Origin: Actimicrobium sp047621665
GTDB lineage: Bacteria; Pseudomonadota; Gammaproteobacteria; Burkholderiales; Burkholderiaceae_D
Direction: 5' to 3'
Length of the DNA: 64,000 bases
Assembly (NCBI GenBank): GCA_047621665.1
Contig: JBLHMB010000002.1
Span: 92,276 to 156,275, forward strand
Positions 43,714-52,721 of this stretch are shown here, piece by piece (within the stretch, counting starts at the first letter, position 1; each line of letters opens with the position of its first letter). The notes below the pieces were generated by a model. The model saw nothing but the letters and a program-made list of their open reading frames with translations. It was not told the origin of the DNA and made no database searches. Both the position numbers and the translations under genes were made by a program.

Positions 43714-44679
43714 TCAGTCCCTGCCCGGTAGCATCCGTAAGCCGGTCATTGATTGCAATGCGGCATTCCAGTCAGCCAGAAAGCGCGGCATGCCGAAGCG
43801 TTGTCGCGCACGTCGCTGTGCACCGCGTCCAAGCGCAAAGGCGAAGTGGGGGTTGTCCAGCAGTTCCTGCATGTGTGCGACCAGTTTGTCGAGGTCCGTT
43901 TCGATGTAACCCGACACGCCGTTCTGGATCAGACCCGCCATGTCGTCGCTCGCCATGCCGATCACCGGAATCCCGCTCATCATGGCAGCGATCACGCCGG
44001 GATCGAGCGCGTGGCTGCGCGCCGGATGGAACAGGAAGCGGTAGTGGACCGTACTGGCAGGTAACTGTAGCGGTACGCAGTGCGTGTGTTCCAAGGTGGC
44101 CGGGCAGTATGTCGGCATGACTTCGAGCGGTATGCGCCGGCTGAGTTGCTGGTAAATGTCACTGTCCGGTTGGTGCTTTGACGCGCTGTCCGGTGGCGAC
44201 CACAATCTGTTGCCGAGCACGACGCCGCATTGGCGTTCGCCGCTGTAGTCAAGATCGGCAGAGGGCGTTACGCCATGGTTGATCACGCGGACTGTCTGTT
44301 GGCCGTTATCCCACATCAATGCATTGTAGGAAGTGACATGCACCAGCAAGACATCCGGGTCATCGACCGGATGGCGCGCGCCGGTGTGATCGCCGGCGGG
44401 CGCGTCGTGTTCGACATAGATACGCGGCAGACGGCGCTGCGTGGCACTCAGATAACGGTGCTGTTCTTCGAGATACTGGTCACGCTGATGAAACAGGATG
44501 CAGTCGAACTCGGCTGTATGCGCTTGCTCTGCGGGCAATAGATGGAGGTTGCCGCCATGCGACCCGTCGGTGCAGGGCATGGCCGGGTCTGTCAGCAGAT
44601 AAAACTGATGGGGTAGCTGGCTCAGCGCACGCAGATAGCCGCCGTGTGCCTGCCAGGTAAGAATACGCAATTGATGCAT
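43714..44679 (-). CDS. Glycosyltransferase-like protein (GT-B fold)
   Basis: A 321-residue protein. I chose ATG 44679 (MHQLRILTWQAHGGYLRALS); 51 further in-frame codons upstream look non-coding. RIYVEHDAP, NHGV and the C-terminal MMSGIPVIGMASDDMAGLIQNGVSGYIETDLDKL fit a retaining GT-B glycosyltransferase donor domain (GT4-like). No cell-surface gene cluster is near, so acceptor and sugar are unknown. Confidence 0.78.
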   Translation of the reverse strand: MHQLRILTWQAHGGYLRALSQLPHQFYLLTDPAMPCTDGSHGGNLHLLPAEQAHTAEFDCILFHQRDQYLEEQHRYLSATQRRLPRIYVEHDAPAGDHTGARHPVDDPDVLLVHVTSYNALMWDNGQQTVRVINHGVTPSADLDYSGERQCGVVLGNRLWSPPDSASKHQPDSDIYQQLSRRIPLEVMPTYCPATLEHTHCVPLQLPASTVHYRFLFHPARSHALDPGVIAAMMSGIPVIGMASDDMAGLIQNGVSGYIETDLDKLVAHMQELLDNPHFAFALGRGAQRRARQRFGMPRFLADWNAALQSMTGLRMLPGRD

Positions 44680-44803
44680 GCGGAAGTCGCTCTCGAAAAA
44701 CTTGGCAGGGTTGGAATCCGGAGAGGGGAGCTTAGAGCGATGCCGATCACGTTGTTTGTGTTGGCGCAATCGTTGTGCAAGTTGGTCGCGCCACCTGTCG
44801 TGT

Positions 44804-44840
44804 TCACGCTGCACACTGCAAGTCGCTTGCATTCGCGTGA
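44804..44840 (+). other. Nested hairpin in the 5' region of the small heat-shock unit
   Basis: TCACGC (44804-44809) pairs with GCGTGA (44835-44840), enclosing a second stem TGCAAG-TCG-CTTGCA (44817-44831). It lies in the 314-bp gap 44680-44993, which holds no gene I can support and should contain promoters for both sides. Whether it acts as RNA or DNA is unknown. Confidence 0.45.
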
Positions 44841-44993
44841 TGTCAACGGGAGTGAATTTATCCGGAACTTCGTGTGTTCATTGAGTTCAATTCAGGACGC
44901 TGATGGGCCGGCGGTCGCGTTGAGAGCGGGTGTTCCATGCAAGCTGCCATCCCCGGCACTTTCGTTTATTTCTTTTTCATTTTGGAGAGCAAT

Positions 44994-45179
44994 ATGTCAG
45001 AGCAAAACGGTTCGATGCAATTTAGTGGTGATCCTGGACAGTCCCGGACACCTTCCTCCGGTCCCTCTTCCGGTAGTTCGTCGCCGGCCCCGTTTGCACA
45101 AGTGTGGGCGCAACCGGCACGCATGCTGTCGCAGATGTCGAGCGCCTTTGGACAGATGCCGGTACGTATGCTGGAATAG
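44994..45179 (+). CDS. 61-residue Ser/Pro/Gly-rich protein before Hsp20
   Basis: ATG 44994 with GGAGAGC upstream gives a 61-residue protein: a Ser/Pro/Gly-rich, probably unfolded first half (GDPGQSRTPSSGPSSGSSSP) and a Met/Gln-rich second half (QPARMLSQMSSAFGQMPVRM). It ends nine bases before hsp20, so the two are probably one unit. I know no family for it. The good ribosome site and position support a real gene. Confidence 0.6.
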   Translation: MSEQNGSMQFSGDPGQSRTPSSGPSSGSSSPAPFAQVWAQPARMLSQMSSAFGQMPVRMLE

Positions 45180-45188
45180 GAGGCCAGC

Positions 45189-45812
45189 ATGCTGCAAAAA
45201 TCATTCGTATCGCCGCAAAACTGGTTGCCCAATGTAATGAACGTCTGGGAAGAGCCGTTCGTGATGTTGCGCAAGCTGTCGGAAGAGATGGATCAGTACG
45301 TGGGCCGGTTACTGCAAGGCCCGCTGGCGGAATCGGGCCAGAGGCAGTTGATCGGAAAGCAGCAATGGACCCCGACAGTCGATGTGGCACAACATGGCAA
45401 CGAGATCGTGATCCGTGCCGACTTGCCTGGACTCACCCGTTCCGATGTGAAATTGCAGTTGCACGATGACAGGCTGACGATCGAAGGCGAGCGTCACGTG
45501 GAAAGCAGGCAGCATGCGGAGGGCTATCATCGGGTCGAGCGGGTGCAGGGTCGTTTTTTTCGATCGATTCCCTTGCCTGAAGGCGTCGATGCGCAGTCTG
45601 TCCAGGCCAGCATGCGTGACGGCGTGCTGGAAATCACTGTGCCGCTGCGGCATCGGGAGCAAGGCATGAAGCTGGAGATACGCGATCGCAGCGAAGAAGA
45701 GCAGGGTGAGCAGGCTGCGTCACGCCGCGAGTTGCCGTTGGCGCAGTCACAGCCGCCGCAACCCCAGCGCCAGAATGCCAGCCCGGCCAGCCGTACCGAA
45801 GTGAAAGCCTGA
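45189..45812 (+). CDS. Small heat-shock protein, Hsp20 family
   Basis: A 207-residue alpha-crystallin-type chaperone, binding unfolding proteins under heat or other stress. The alpha-crystallin domain is at about residues 58-155 (TPTVDVAQHGNEIVIRADLP, and GRFFRSIPLPEGVDAQSVQA) with the DGVLEITVPL end motif. The C-terminal tail is long and Gln/Pro-rich and lacks a clear I-x-I motif. AGGAGG precedes the ATG. No convincing sigma-32 promoter or ROSE element could be identified. Confidence 0.93.
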   Translation: MLQKSFVSPQNWLPNVMNVWEEPFVMLRKLSEEMDQYVGRLLQGPLAESGQRQLIGKQQWTPTVDVAQHGNEIVIRADLPGLTRSDVKLQLHDDRLTIEGERHVESRQHAEGYHRVERVQGRFFRSIPLPEGVDAQSVQASMRDGVLEITVPLRHREQGMKLEIRDRSEEEQGEQAASRRELPLAQSQPPQPQRQNASPASRTEVKA

Positions 45813-45869
45813 CAGTCTCCTAACCAATTGCGCGGAGCGGATTTGTCGCCGAACCCGCTCCGGTCGCCA

Positions 45870-47696
45870 TCAGGCCGCGAGACGGCTGGCAGTCTTGCAG
45901 CCATCCAGCAGGAAGGATAGCCCGACCACCAGGACCAGTTCCCCTTCGGCTGAGCGTGCGGTACCCGTGATGCCTTGCACCGACAGCGCGGTCAACGGCT
46001 TGATGACCATTTCTGCCGTGCCTTCGACTTTTTCGACGGCCAGAATGTAAGGACTTGGTGCCGCGATCACGATACCGACCCGTTCCGGGCCCGGTGTATA
46101 GCCGAGGATGGCCGCCAGCGAGCGCACCGGCAGCGGTTGTCCCTGGTCACGCAGCACCGGCGCACCGCCGACTTCCATGTAGGTTTCAGGTAATTCGACG
46201 ACCCGTTGTACGACCGCCATCGGCATCGCCAGCGCAGCATCGGCGGTGCGTACCAGCATGGTGGGCACGATCGACAACTCGATCGGCAGGCGGATCGAAA
46301 ACCGTGTGCCGTTGCCGAGTGCCGAATCGATGCTGATCGCGCCGCGATGTTTCTCGACGGCGGTCTTGACCACATCCATCCCGACACCGCGCCCGGATAC
46401 GCTGGAGGCAACGTCTTTGGTCGAGAAGCCCGGCAGGAAGACCAGCTGATAAGCTTCCTGGTCGGTCTGCGCTGCGCTGTCGGTGATCAGTCCTTTCGAC
46501 ACCGCCTTGCGTCGCAGTTCGGCTGCATTGAGACCTTTGCCGTCATCACCCAGCACGATCATTACGCTATTGGCTTCCTGCCACGCCTTCAATGAAATGA
46601 TGGCGCGTGCCGGCTTGCCCAGCGCCGCCCGGTCGGCTGCACTTTCGATACCGTGATCTAGCGCGTTGCGCAACATGTGGACCAGCGGGTCGTAGAGGCT
46701 ATCGACCACGACCCGGTCGACTTCGGTTTCAGCCCCTTCGATGACCAGTTCGACATCTTTGCCGAGGTCTTTGGCCAGTTCGCGTACCAGTCGTGGAAAT
46801 TTCTGGAACAAACGGCCGACCGGTTGCATCCGCGTCGACAGGGTCGCGCGTTGCAGTTCGGTCGAATAGCGCGAAGCCCGCGTAAGGGTTTCGGTCAGAC
46901 TGGCCATCAACGCGGTGGCCGCCCCATCGAACTTAAATTGCTGCAATTTTTCGAGCAGGACACTGGCCTGATTGGCGGCCTGCACCGATTCGCCGGCCAC
47001 TTCCAGCAGGGCATCGAGCTTGACCGCGTCGACGCGGATACTGTCTTCCTTAATCGACACTACCGGTGCTCTCTCGCTGACCGCTGCGCCGGTCAATGGC
47101 GCGATAGCTGCTGCGGCTGCCGCGACCACTGCGGCGGTTGCGTGCACGGGTGCCTTGGCGACGGCCGGCGCTGCGCCAGGTACGACGGCTGCATACAGCG
47201 CATCCCAGTCCAGCATGTCTGCGCTGTCTGCGCTGTCTGTTGTGGTGGCGGTGTCCGTTGTTGCCACGACGACGAGGGTGATAGGGACGGCGGCGGGCGT
47301 GACCTGCGTGGCTTTTCCTTCAATTGCCAGGGTCAGGATATCTTCGAGAGCTGCCGGCATCGCCGACAGGCTTTCGGGGCTCGCGCCATTGGCCAGCTCA
47401 GTCAATTGATCGGCGACAAAGCCGCTGGCCTGTAATGCTGCTTCGATGGCCAGCGGCGTTACCGGTGCAGCACCGGTGCGCAAGGCGTCGAACAGGTTTT
47501 CAGTCAGGTGACAGGCCGACACCATCGCCGGCAGACTCATGAAGCCGGCACCACCCTTGATCGTGTGGAACGAGCGGAACACCGCGTTGAGCGTTTCCTT
47601 GTCGTCCGGTCGTCGCTCCAGTGTCAGCAGGTGCTCTTCCACGTTGGTCGCCAGTTCCAGCGCCTCAATCACGAAATCCCTCAGCATCTCTTCCAT
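45870..47696 (-). CDS. cheA: Chemotaxis histidine kinase CheA, without P2 domain
   Basis: A 608-residue CheA. The Hpt domain has the phosphorylated His44 in RSFHTIKGGAGF. A long Ala/Thr-rich linker (about 130-210) follows where the CheY-binding P2 domain often lies. Then come the dimerisation domain (about 215-295), the ATPase core with HMLRNALDHGIE, GDDGKGLN and SGRGVGMDVVK, and a CheW-like domain to the end. ATG 47696 overlaps the cheZ stop (TGATG). It takes phosphate from ATP under control of chemoreceptors and passes it to a response regulator not present in this window. Confidence 0.93.
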   Translation of the reverse strand: MEEMLRDFVIEALELATNVEEHLLTLERRPDDKETLNAVFRSFHTIKGGAGFMSLPAMVSACHLTENLFDALRTGAAPVTPLAIEAALQASGFVADQLTELANGASPESLSAMPAALEDILTLAIEGKATQVTPAAVPITLVVVATTDTATTTDSADSADMLDWDALYAAVVPGAAPAVAKAPVHATAAVVAAAAAAIAPLTGAAVSERAPVVSIKEDSIRVDAVKLDALLEVAGESVQAANQASVLLEKLQQFKFDGAATALMASLTETLTRASRYSTELQRATLSTRMQPVGRLFQKFPRLVRELAKDLGKDVELVIEGAETEVDRVVVDSLYDPLVHMLRNALDHGIESAADRAALGKPARAIISLKAWQEANSVMIVLGDDGKGLNAAELRRKAVSKGLITDSAAQTDQEAYQLVFLPGFSTKDVASSVSGRGVGMDVVKTAVEKHRGAISIDSALGNGTRFSIRLPIELSIVPTMLVRTADAALAMPMAVVQRVVELPETYMEVGGAPVLRDQGQPLPVRSLAAILGYTPGPERVGIVIAAPSPYILAVEKVEGTAEMVIKPLTALSVQGITGTARSAEGELVLVVGLSFLLDGCKTASRLAA

Positions 47697-48466
47697 CAGA
47701 AGCCCAATCCGTCCAGAAGGCTGTCCACATCGTCCTGTTGCATCGCGACACCGACGATGGCAGGGCCCTGCATCAGATCATTTTCTTTTTCTTCGGTGCG
47801 TTCCTTGAGCAGCTCCGGCGGGGCATTGTCAAGCAGCAGTTGCGCCAGTTCGATTTCTACTTTCTGGGTGATGACGACGATTTTCTTGATCAGCTGACCG
47901 GTGATGTCCTGAAAATCCTGCGCCATCATGATTTCCAGTAGACGGGCTTTTTCGGTATCGGTATTGGTCAGCACGGTGCCGGCGAAGCTGCGCGAGTCGG
48001 CAGCTAGCAACTTGAATTCCTCGACGCTGAGTTTGCCGTCATACAGTTGGGTCCAGCGGCTGTCCATATCTCTGGCTTGCTTGGCCAGTTCATCCTGCGC
48101 CGGCATACCTTCGTCGATCGTGTTGAGGACTTTGTTAGCGGCTTGTTCGGTCAGTGTTGCGATGTATTCAAGGCGGTCCTGGGCATCGGTGATTTGTGAT
48201 GTGGCGGCGTGCAACGTGCGGTCGTAACCCAGTTCGCGCAGCGAGTCATGCAGCAAACGGACGATACCGCCCAGTCGCTCGAACATCGGGTTGTCAGAAG
48301 TCCTTGTTGTGGCCGCGTCATGCGGCTGTCGCTGTTCTGCAGGTTCCTGAGCCGGAATCGTGCTCTCCGGTGTGGCCGCCGGTTTGACGGCAGTTTCTGT
48401 TTCTGCAAAGGTGGCAGTTCTTTGTGCGGCTACTTCTTCGAACAGCGCATCGAAATCATCTGACAT
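47696..48466 (-). CDS. cheZ: CheY-phosphatase CheZ
   Basis: A 256-residue CheZ. I chose ATG 48466; a long upstream frame extension overlaps the riboswitch region and is not coding. The catalytic helix is MMAQDFQDITGQLIKKIV, and the C-terminal QQDDVDSLLDGLGF is the CheY-binding peptide. It removes phosphate from CheY-P. The pairing cheZ-cheA without cheY or cheW alongside is less common than cheY-cheZ. Confidence 0.93.
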   Translation of the reverse strand: MSDDFDALFEEVAAQRTATFAETETAVKPAATPESTIPAQEPAEQRQPHDAATTRTSDNPMFERLGGIVRLLHDSLRELGYDRTLHAATSQITDAQDRLEYIATLTEQAANKVLNTIDEGMPAQDELAKQARDMDSRWTQLYDGKLSVEEFKLLAADSRSFAGTVLTNTDTEKARLLEIMMAQDFQDITGQLIKKIVVITQKVEIELAQLLLDNAPPELLKERTEEKENDLMQGPAIVGVAMQQDDVDSLLDGLGF

Positions 48467-48725
48467 GGCTGATACTTCCCTGATTAGTTGTGCATTGAGT
48501 AGTAAGCGTGAGCCGATGGCGCTGGCTGTCTCCGGAATCAGCATGAGCGGCTGTGGCGCCATCGCCATTCGCATGAATGCCAAGATAATACCCAATATCT
48601 GGAGGGGAAAGGCGTGGATTGGATACAAAACAATTACACAAGGGCAATTGCGTGCTTTTGTCCACATCGTTAGTCTGCAAGCCCTCGATTGACGTTGCGC
48701 TTGCCAAACGACTACACTGGCGACG

Positions 48726-48925
48726 TTTTGGTGCCCGCGCGTCGTCTCCGACGCGCAGTTAAACGGGAAACACGCGTTCATCACGAACAGGCGTGTGCTG
48801 CCCCCGCAACGGTAAACAAGCGCAGAAAGATTTCTGCCGGCCGCATGTATCGCCACTGTGCCAGTCAGCATGGGAAGGGGGTGCGGTTTGACTTGGGAGC
48901 CCGGATACCGGCCGGAACAGGTGGT
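48726..48925 (+). ncRNA. Cobalamin (adenosylcobalamin) riboswitch
   Basis: All the signature parts are present in order: GTGCC at the start; hairpin GCGCGTCG-TCTC-CGACGCGC (48737-48756); TTAAACGGGAAA; CTGCCCCCGCAACGGTAA; GCCACTG (48852-48858); GGGAAGG; and the B12 box AGCCCGGATACCGGCC (48898-48913). It lies 90 nt before btuB on the same strand. High cobalamin should switch the btuBCD unit off. A possible expression-platform stem, GCGCGGT (48933 on) with ACCGCGC, lies just after. Confidence 0.95.
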
Positions 48926-49016
48926 AGCGCGGTGCCTGGATAGTCCGGTCCCGCTCTGCTGATTAACCGCGCCTGCGGGGAAGCTGGCGTGGTGCTCCCT
49001 TGTCTGATTGCCTTCC

Positions 49017-50912
49017 ATGTCTAACATTTACCGTATTCATCCCCGTGCCTCCGTCCGGGCGTTGACCGCTATTTCATTCGTCTCGCTTGTTACCGTTACT
49101 GCCGGCGCGCTGGCAGAGACCACCATTGCGCCCATCGTTGTGACGGCTGCCCGTATTGAGCAGAAGCAGACCGATGCCTTGCCGCATACCACCGTCATTT
49201 CCAGCGACACCATCCGCAATAGCCAGGCAATCGATGTGCTGACGCTGCTGCGCAATGAGGCCGGCTTGCAATTTACCCAGAGTGGTGGACCGGGCCAGCT
49301 GGCTTCGTTTTTTCTGCGCGGCGCATCGCCCAGCCAGACGCTGATTCTGATCGATGGCGTGCCGGTCCGGCGCGAAGGATTTTCAGGTTCGGCGGCGATC
49401 GAACACATTTTGCCGGAGCAGATCGACCATATCGAAATCGTGCGTGGCAATGTCTCGGCAATTTACGGTTCCGGTGCCATCGGCGGCGTGATCCAGATTT
49501 TTACCCGGAAAGGTGATCGCACACCGGTCATCGGGGCTTCCGTCGAAGCCGGTTCGCGCGGCACCATCAATGTCACCGGTGACGTTTCCGGACAGAGTGA
49601 CGGCACGCGCTATGCGGTGTCGGCGGCACGCTTCAGGACGGATGGTTTTTCGGCGATGAACACGGCGCAATTTCCGAACGAAAATCCGAACAAGAATGGC
49701 TACGACAACACCAGTGTGTCGGCATCGCTGTCGCAACAATGGGCCAAAGGGCACGAAGCCGGTATTCGTCTGTATGCCAACGAAGGCAATTTCACCTACG
49801 ACGGCGGCGGCTTTGGCGCACCGGCCGACATCAACAAGGGCAGCTCGAAGCAGCAATCGCTGGCGCTGTTCTCGCGCGACAAGCTGACGTCGCTATGGAC
49901 CTCGAACCTGACGGTATCGCAAACCCGCACCAGTAACCGGGATATCTCGATCAGTGCTTACGGTTACGACAGCCTGTACGAGAGTACCGCCAACCTGCTG
50001 CAATGGAACAATGAATTCGCGCTCGCGCCGGACTGGACACTAACCGCCGGTGCCGACCTCGGCCATGAAAAAGCCAATGTCACCAACAATGATGGTTTTG
50101 CTATCACCGGCAATGCACCATCACGCTCGACCGCCAGCGTCTATGCCGGCGTCAGTGGCAGGATCGCGGCCCATCAGGTCCAAGCCAACGTGCGTCATGA
50201 TCAGGTCGATGGCTCCGGTTCAAAAACCACCGGTTATCTTGGCTATGGCTATGCACTGACACCGGCATTCAAACTGGTGGCCAGCGCCTCGACGGCATTC
50301 AATGCACCGACACTGGCGCAAGTCTATGATCCCGACAACGGCAATACCAACCTCAAGCCCGAGACCTCGCGCTCGGTCGAGGCCGGTGCGCAGTATGCGG
50401 TGGCAGGCACGCTGGTGCGCGCCACGGTATTCAAGACCCGCACCAAAGACCAGTTTGGTATCGATCCGGACAATTGCTTTAGCGGTGCCTATCCATTTGG
50501 TTGCCCGACCTTTAACATCGCCCAGGCCAGCAATCGCGGGCTCGAACTCAGCGCCAGCGGCCAACTTGCCGGTGTTGACCTGAAAACCAGCCTGACCTTG
50601 CAGGAGCCAGTCAATGATGCGACCCGGCAGATTCTGATCCGTCGTGCCCGCACGCTGGCGTCGGTGTCGGCGGCGCAAGCCTTTGGCGCACTGCGTGTCG
50701 GTGCTGATGTCCAGTACAGCGGCAACCGCAACGATGGTAGCCGCTCGCTGGGTGGCTACGTGCTGACTAACCTGAATGCGCGCTATGCGTTGTCGAAATC
50801 AGTTTCGCTGTTTGCCCGGGTCGATAACCTGTTCGACCGCGACTATCAAACCGTGTACGGCTACAACCAGCCGCCACGCGGTGTGTTCGCCGGTCTGCGC
50901 TGGCAGCAGTGA
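49017..50912 (+). CDS. btuB: Cobalamin outer-membrane receptor BtuB
   Basis: A 631-residue TonB-dependent receptor. I chose ATG 49017; TTG 49008 in the same frame is an alternative, and the ribosome site is weak either way, as may be expected under riboswitch control. The signal peptide ends AGALAE, the TonB-box region is PIVVTAARIEQ, and the plug has FLRGASPSQTLILIDGVPV and GSGAIGGVIQIFTR. Assignment to cobalamin rests on the riboswitch upstream and btuC/btuD downstream. Confidence 0.93.
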   Translation: MSNIYRIHPRASVRALTAISFVSLVTVTAGALAETTIAPIVVTAARIEQKQTDALPHTTVISSDTIRNSQAIDVLTLLRNEAGLQFTQSGGPGQLASFFLRGASPSQTLILIDGVPVRREGFSGSAAIEHILPEQIDHIEIVRGNVSAIYGSGAIGGVIQIFTRKGDRTPVIGASVEAGSRGTINVTGDVSGQSDGTRYAVSAARFRTDGFSAMNTAQFPNENPNKNGYDNTSVSASLSQQWAKGHEAGIRLYANEGNFTYDGGGFGAPADINKGSSKQQSLALFSRDKLTSLWTSNLTVSQTRTSNRDISISAYGYDSLYESTANLLQWNNEFALAPDWTLTAGADLGHEKANVTNNDGFAITGNAPSRSTASVYAGVSGRIAAHQVQANVRHDQVDGSGSKTTGYLGYGYALTPAFKLVASASTAFNAPTLAQVYDPDNGNTNLKPETSRSVEAGAQYAVAGTLVRATVFKTRTKDQFGIDPDNCFSGAYPFGCPTFNIAQASNRGLELSASGQLAGVDLKTSLTLQEPVNDATRQILIRRARTLASVSAAQAFGALRVGADVQYSGNRNDGSRSLGGYVLTNLNARYALSKSVSLFARVDNLFDRDYQTVYGYNQPPRGVFAGLRWQQ

Positions 50913-50932
50913 GGTCGTATTGAAGGTACTCA

Positions 50933-51901
50933 GTGCGTAACGGCTCGCAGCGTGCCTGGCTGATCCTGTTGTCGATGGCAGCACTGACTGCCCTCGCGAT
51001 GGGACTAGCGGTCGCCTGCGGCAGCACCGGCTGTTTTTCCGGCTCGGCCGATATCCTGTGGGCCTTGCGCCTGCCGCGCGCGCTGTCGGCGTTTGCGGTG
51101 GGTGGTTTGCTGGCGCTGGCTGGCGCATTGATGCAAGTGTTGTTGCGTAATCCGCTGGCTGATCCGTATGTGCTGGGTGTCTCCGGCGGTGCGGCGGCCG
51201 GTGCGATGACGGCGATGTTGCTGGCGCCTGCGGCGCTGCTGGCCTGGAGCGCGCATCTTGGCGCACTGGCCGGTGCGTTGCTGGCGACCGGTTTGTTGTT
51301 TGGTTTGGCCCGTGGTGCAATGCTGCACTTGTCGGGCGGTAGTTCCGGAATTCGTTTGATCCTGACCGGCGTGATGATTGCCGCCGGTTTTGGTGCCTGC
51401 ATGACCCTGATGCTGACGCTGGCACCGGACGCCCGCTTGCGCGGAATGATTTTCTGGCTGATGGGCGACCTTGAGAATAACTTGCTGTATGCGCCGGCCT
51501 GCATCGCACTGCTGCTGGCATTGGTCTGGTCGTGTGCCAACGCGGCGCGACTCAATGTGCTGGCGCATGGCGACGCAGCGGCGCAATTGCTTGGCGTGCC
51601 GGTGCTGCGCTTGCGCGCCGTGACCTTGCTGGTGGCGTCGGTAGCGACCGCCGCGGCGGTCGCGGTGGCCGGTACGATCGGCTTTGTCGGGCTGGTCGTG
51701 CCGCATGCATTACGCCTGCTGTTTGGCAACGACCAGCGCCTGCTACTGCCGGCCTGCGCGCTCGGTGGCGGGATGGCGCTGGTGCTGGCCGACCTGCTGG
51801 CGCGTACCGTCGTCGCACCGACCCAGTTGCCGGTCGGCGTGATCACTGCGCTGATTGGTGTGCCGGTGTTCCTGTTCCTGCTGCAACGGGGGCGCGCATG
51901 A
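50933..51901 (+). CDS. btuC: Vitamin B12 ABC transporter permease BtuC
   Basis: A 322-residue FecCD/BtuC-family permease with about ten hydrophobic segments. It starts at GTG 50933. LRLPRALSAFAVGGLLALAG and NPLADPYVLGVSGGAA, plus GTIGFVGLVVPHALRLL (the coupling region), are typical. It brings cobalamin across the inner membrane with BtuD and BtuF. The stop overlaps the btuD ATG (ATGA). Confidence 0.93.
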   Translation: MRNGSQRAWLILLSMAALTALAMGLAVACGSTGCFSGSADILWALRLPRALSAFAVGGLLALAGALMQVLLRNPLADPYVLGVSGGAAAGAMTAMLLAPAALLAWSAHLGALAGALLATGLLFGLARGAMLHLSGGSSGIRLILTGVMIAAGFGACMTLMLTLAPDARLRGMIFWLMGDLENNLLYAPACIALLLALVWSCANAARLNVLAHGDAAAQLLGVPVLRLRAVTLLVASVATAAAVAVAGTIGFVGLVVPHALRLLFGNDQRLLLPACALGGGMALVLADLLARTVVAPTQLPVGVITALIGVPVFLFLLQRGRA

Positions 51902-52656
51902 ACTGTCTGCGCGCCGACCAGCTCGGCATCACGATTGGCGCACGTGTCCTGATCCGCGATCTGAACTGGCAGGTCAGTGCGGACCAGTTCTGGTGCGTGC
52001 TCGGACGCAATGGTGTGGGCAAGACCAGTTTGCTGCATACGCTCGCCGGCCTGCTGCGGCCGTCTGCCGGCAGGGTGCTGATCGATGAAGTCGCCTTGCC
52101 GGCGATCCCTGCTTTGGCACTGGCGCGTTTGCGTGGGCTGATGCCGCAGCAGCATGTCGATGCCTTTTCGATGTCGGTGCTGGAGACCGTGCTGATCGGA
52201 CGCACGCCGTATCGCATTGGTCGCGGCTGGGATACCGATGCCGATATCGCCTTGGCACACGCGGCGCTGGACAGTGTCGATCTGGGCAAGCGTGCTGTCA
52301 GTGATGTGCTGCAGTTGTCGGGCGGCGAGCGTCAGCGCGTGGCGCTCGCCACCTTGCTGGTGCAGGCGCCGGACATCCTGCTGCTTGACGAGCCGACTGC
52401 GCATCAGGATGTCGCGCATCAGTTGGCGATGCTGGACCTGATCCGCCAGCTCAGCAGCCGGCATGCAGTGGTGATGAACTGCCACGACATCAACCTGGCC
52501 GCGCGTTTTGCGACCCATGTGCTGGTGCTGGGGGATGGATGCAGCTGGAGCGGTCCGGTCGACGAGGTGCTGACGCCGGCTGTACTGGAGCCGGCGTTTG
52601 GTTGTGCTTTCCGGGTGCTGGAAGGGCAGGGGATGCGCAGCTTTATCGCGGGGTAG
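51898..52656 (+). CDS. btuD: Vitamin B12 ABC transporter ATPase BtuD
   Basis: A 252-residue ATPase from ATG 51898, overlapping btuC; the longer frame upstream is a shadow of btuC. Walker A is LGRNGVGKTS, the signature is LSGGERQRVALATLL, Walker B is ILLLDEPTAHQD, and the switch His is in NCHDINLA. It powers the BtuC channel. Confidence 0.93.
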   Translation: MNCLRADQLGITIGARVLIRDLNWQVSADQFWCVLGRNGVGKTSLLHTLAGLLRPSAGRVLIDEVALPAIPALALARLRGLMPQQHVDAFSMSVLETVLIGRTPYRIGRGWDTDADIALAHAALDSVDLGKRAVSDVLQLSGGERQRVALATLLVQAPDILLLDEPTAHQDVAHQLAMLDLIRQLSSRHAVVMNCHDINLAARFATHVLVLGDGCSWSGPVDEVLTPAVLEPAFGCAFRVLEGQGMRSFIAG

Positions 52657-52662
52657 GGTAGG

Positions 52663-52691
52663 CGGTGCAATAACCGCAGGGCACTGCACCG
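52663..52691 (+). repeat. 29-bp palindromic repeat, copy 2
   Basis: Identical to the element at 13289 apart from one base (GGGCAC in place of GGGCAG). Identity runs three bases further (AAT). It begins 7 bp after the btuD stop, in the convergent gap to the chemoreceptor gene. Confidence 0.8.
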
Positions 52692-52721
52692 AATCCGTCG
52701 CCGCGATAAAGCTCCGCAGGC

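Noticed and set aside
44890..44990. Sigma-32 promoter or ROSE-type thermometer before the Hsp20 unit
   Set aside because: GTTGAGA and CCATCCCC are only loose matches and in poor arrangement; no stem covering the ribosome site is convincing.
47093..47323. Repeat-rich Thr/Ala/Ser stretch as a separate small gene
   Set aside because: It is the low-complexity linker of CheA read in another frame.
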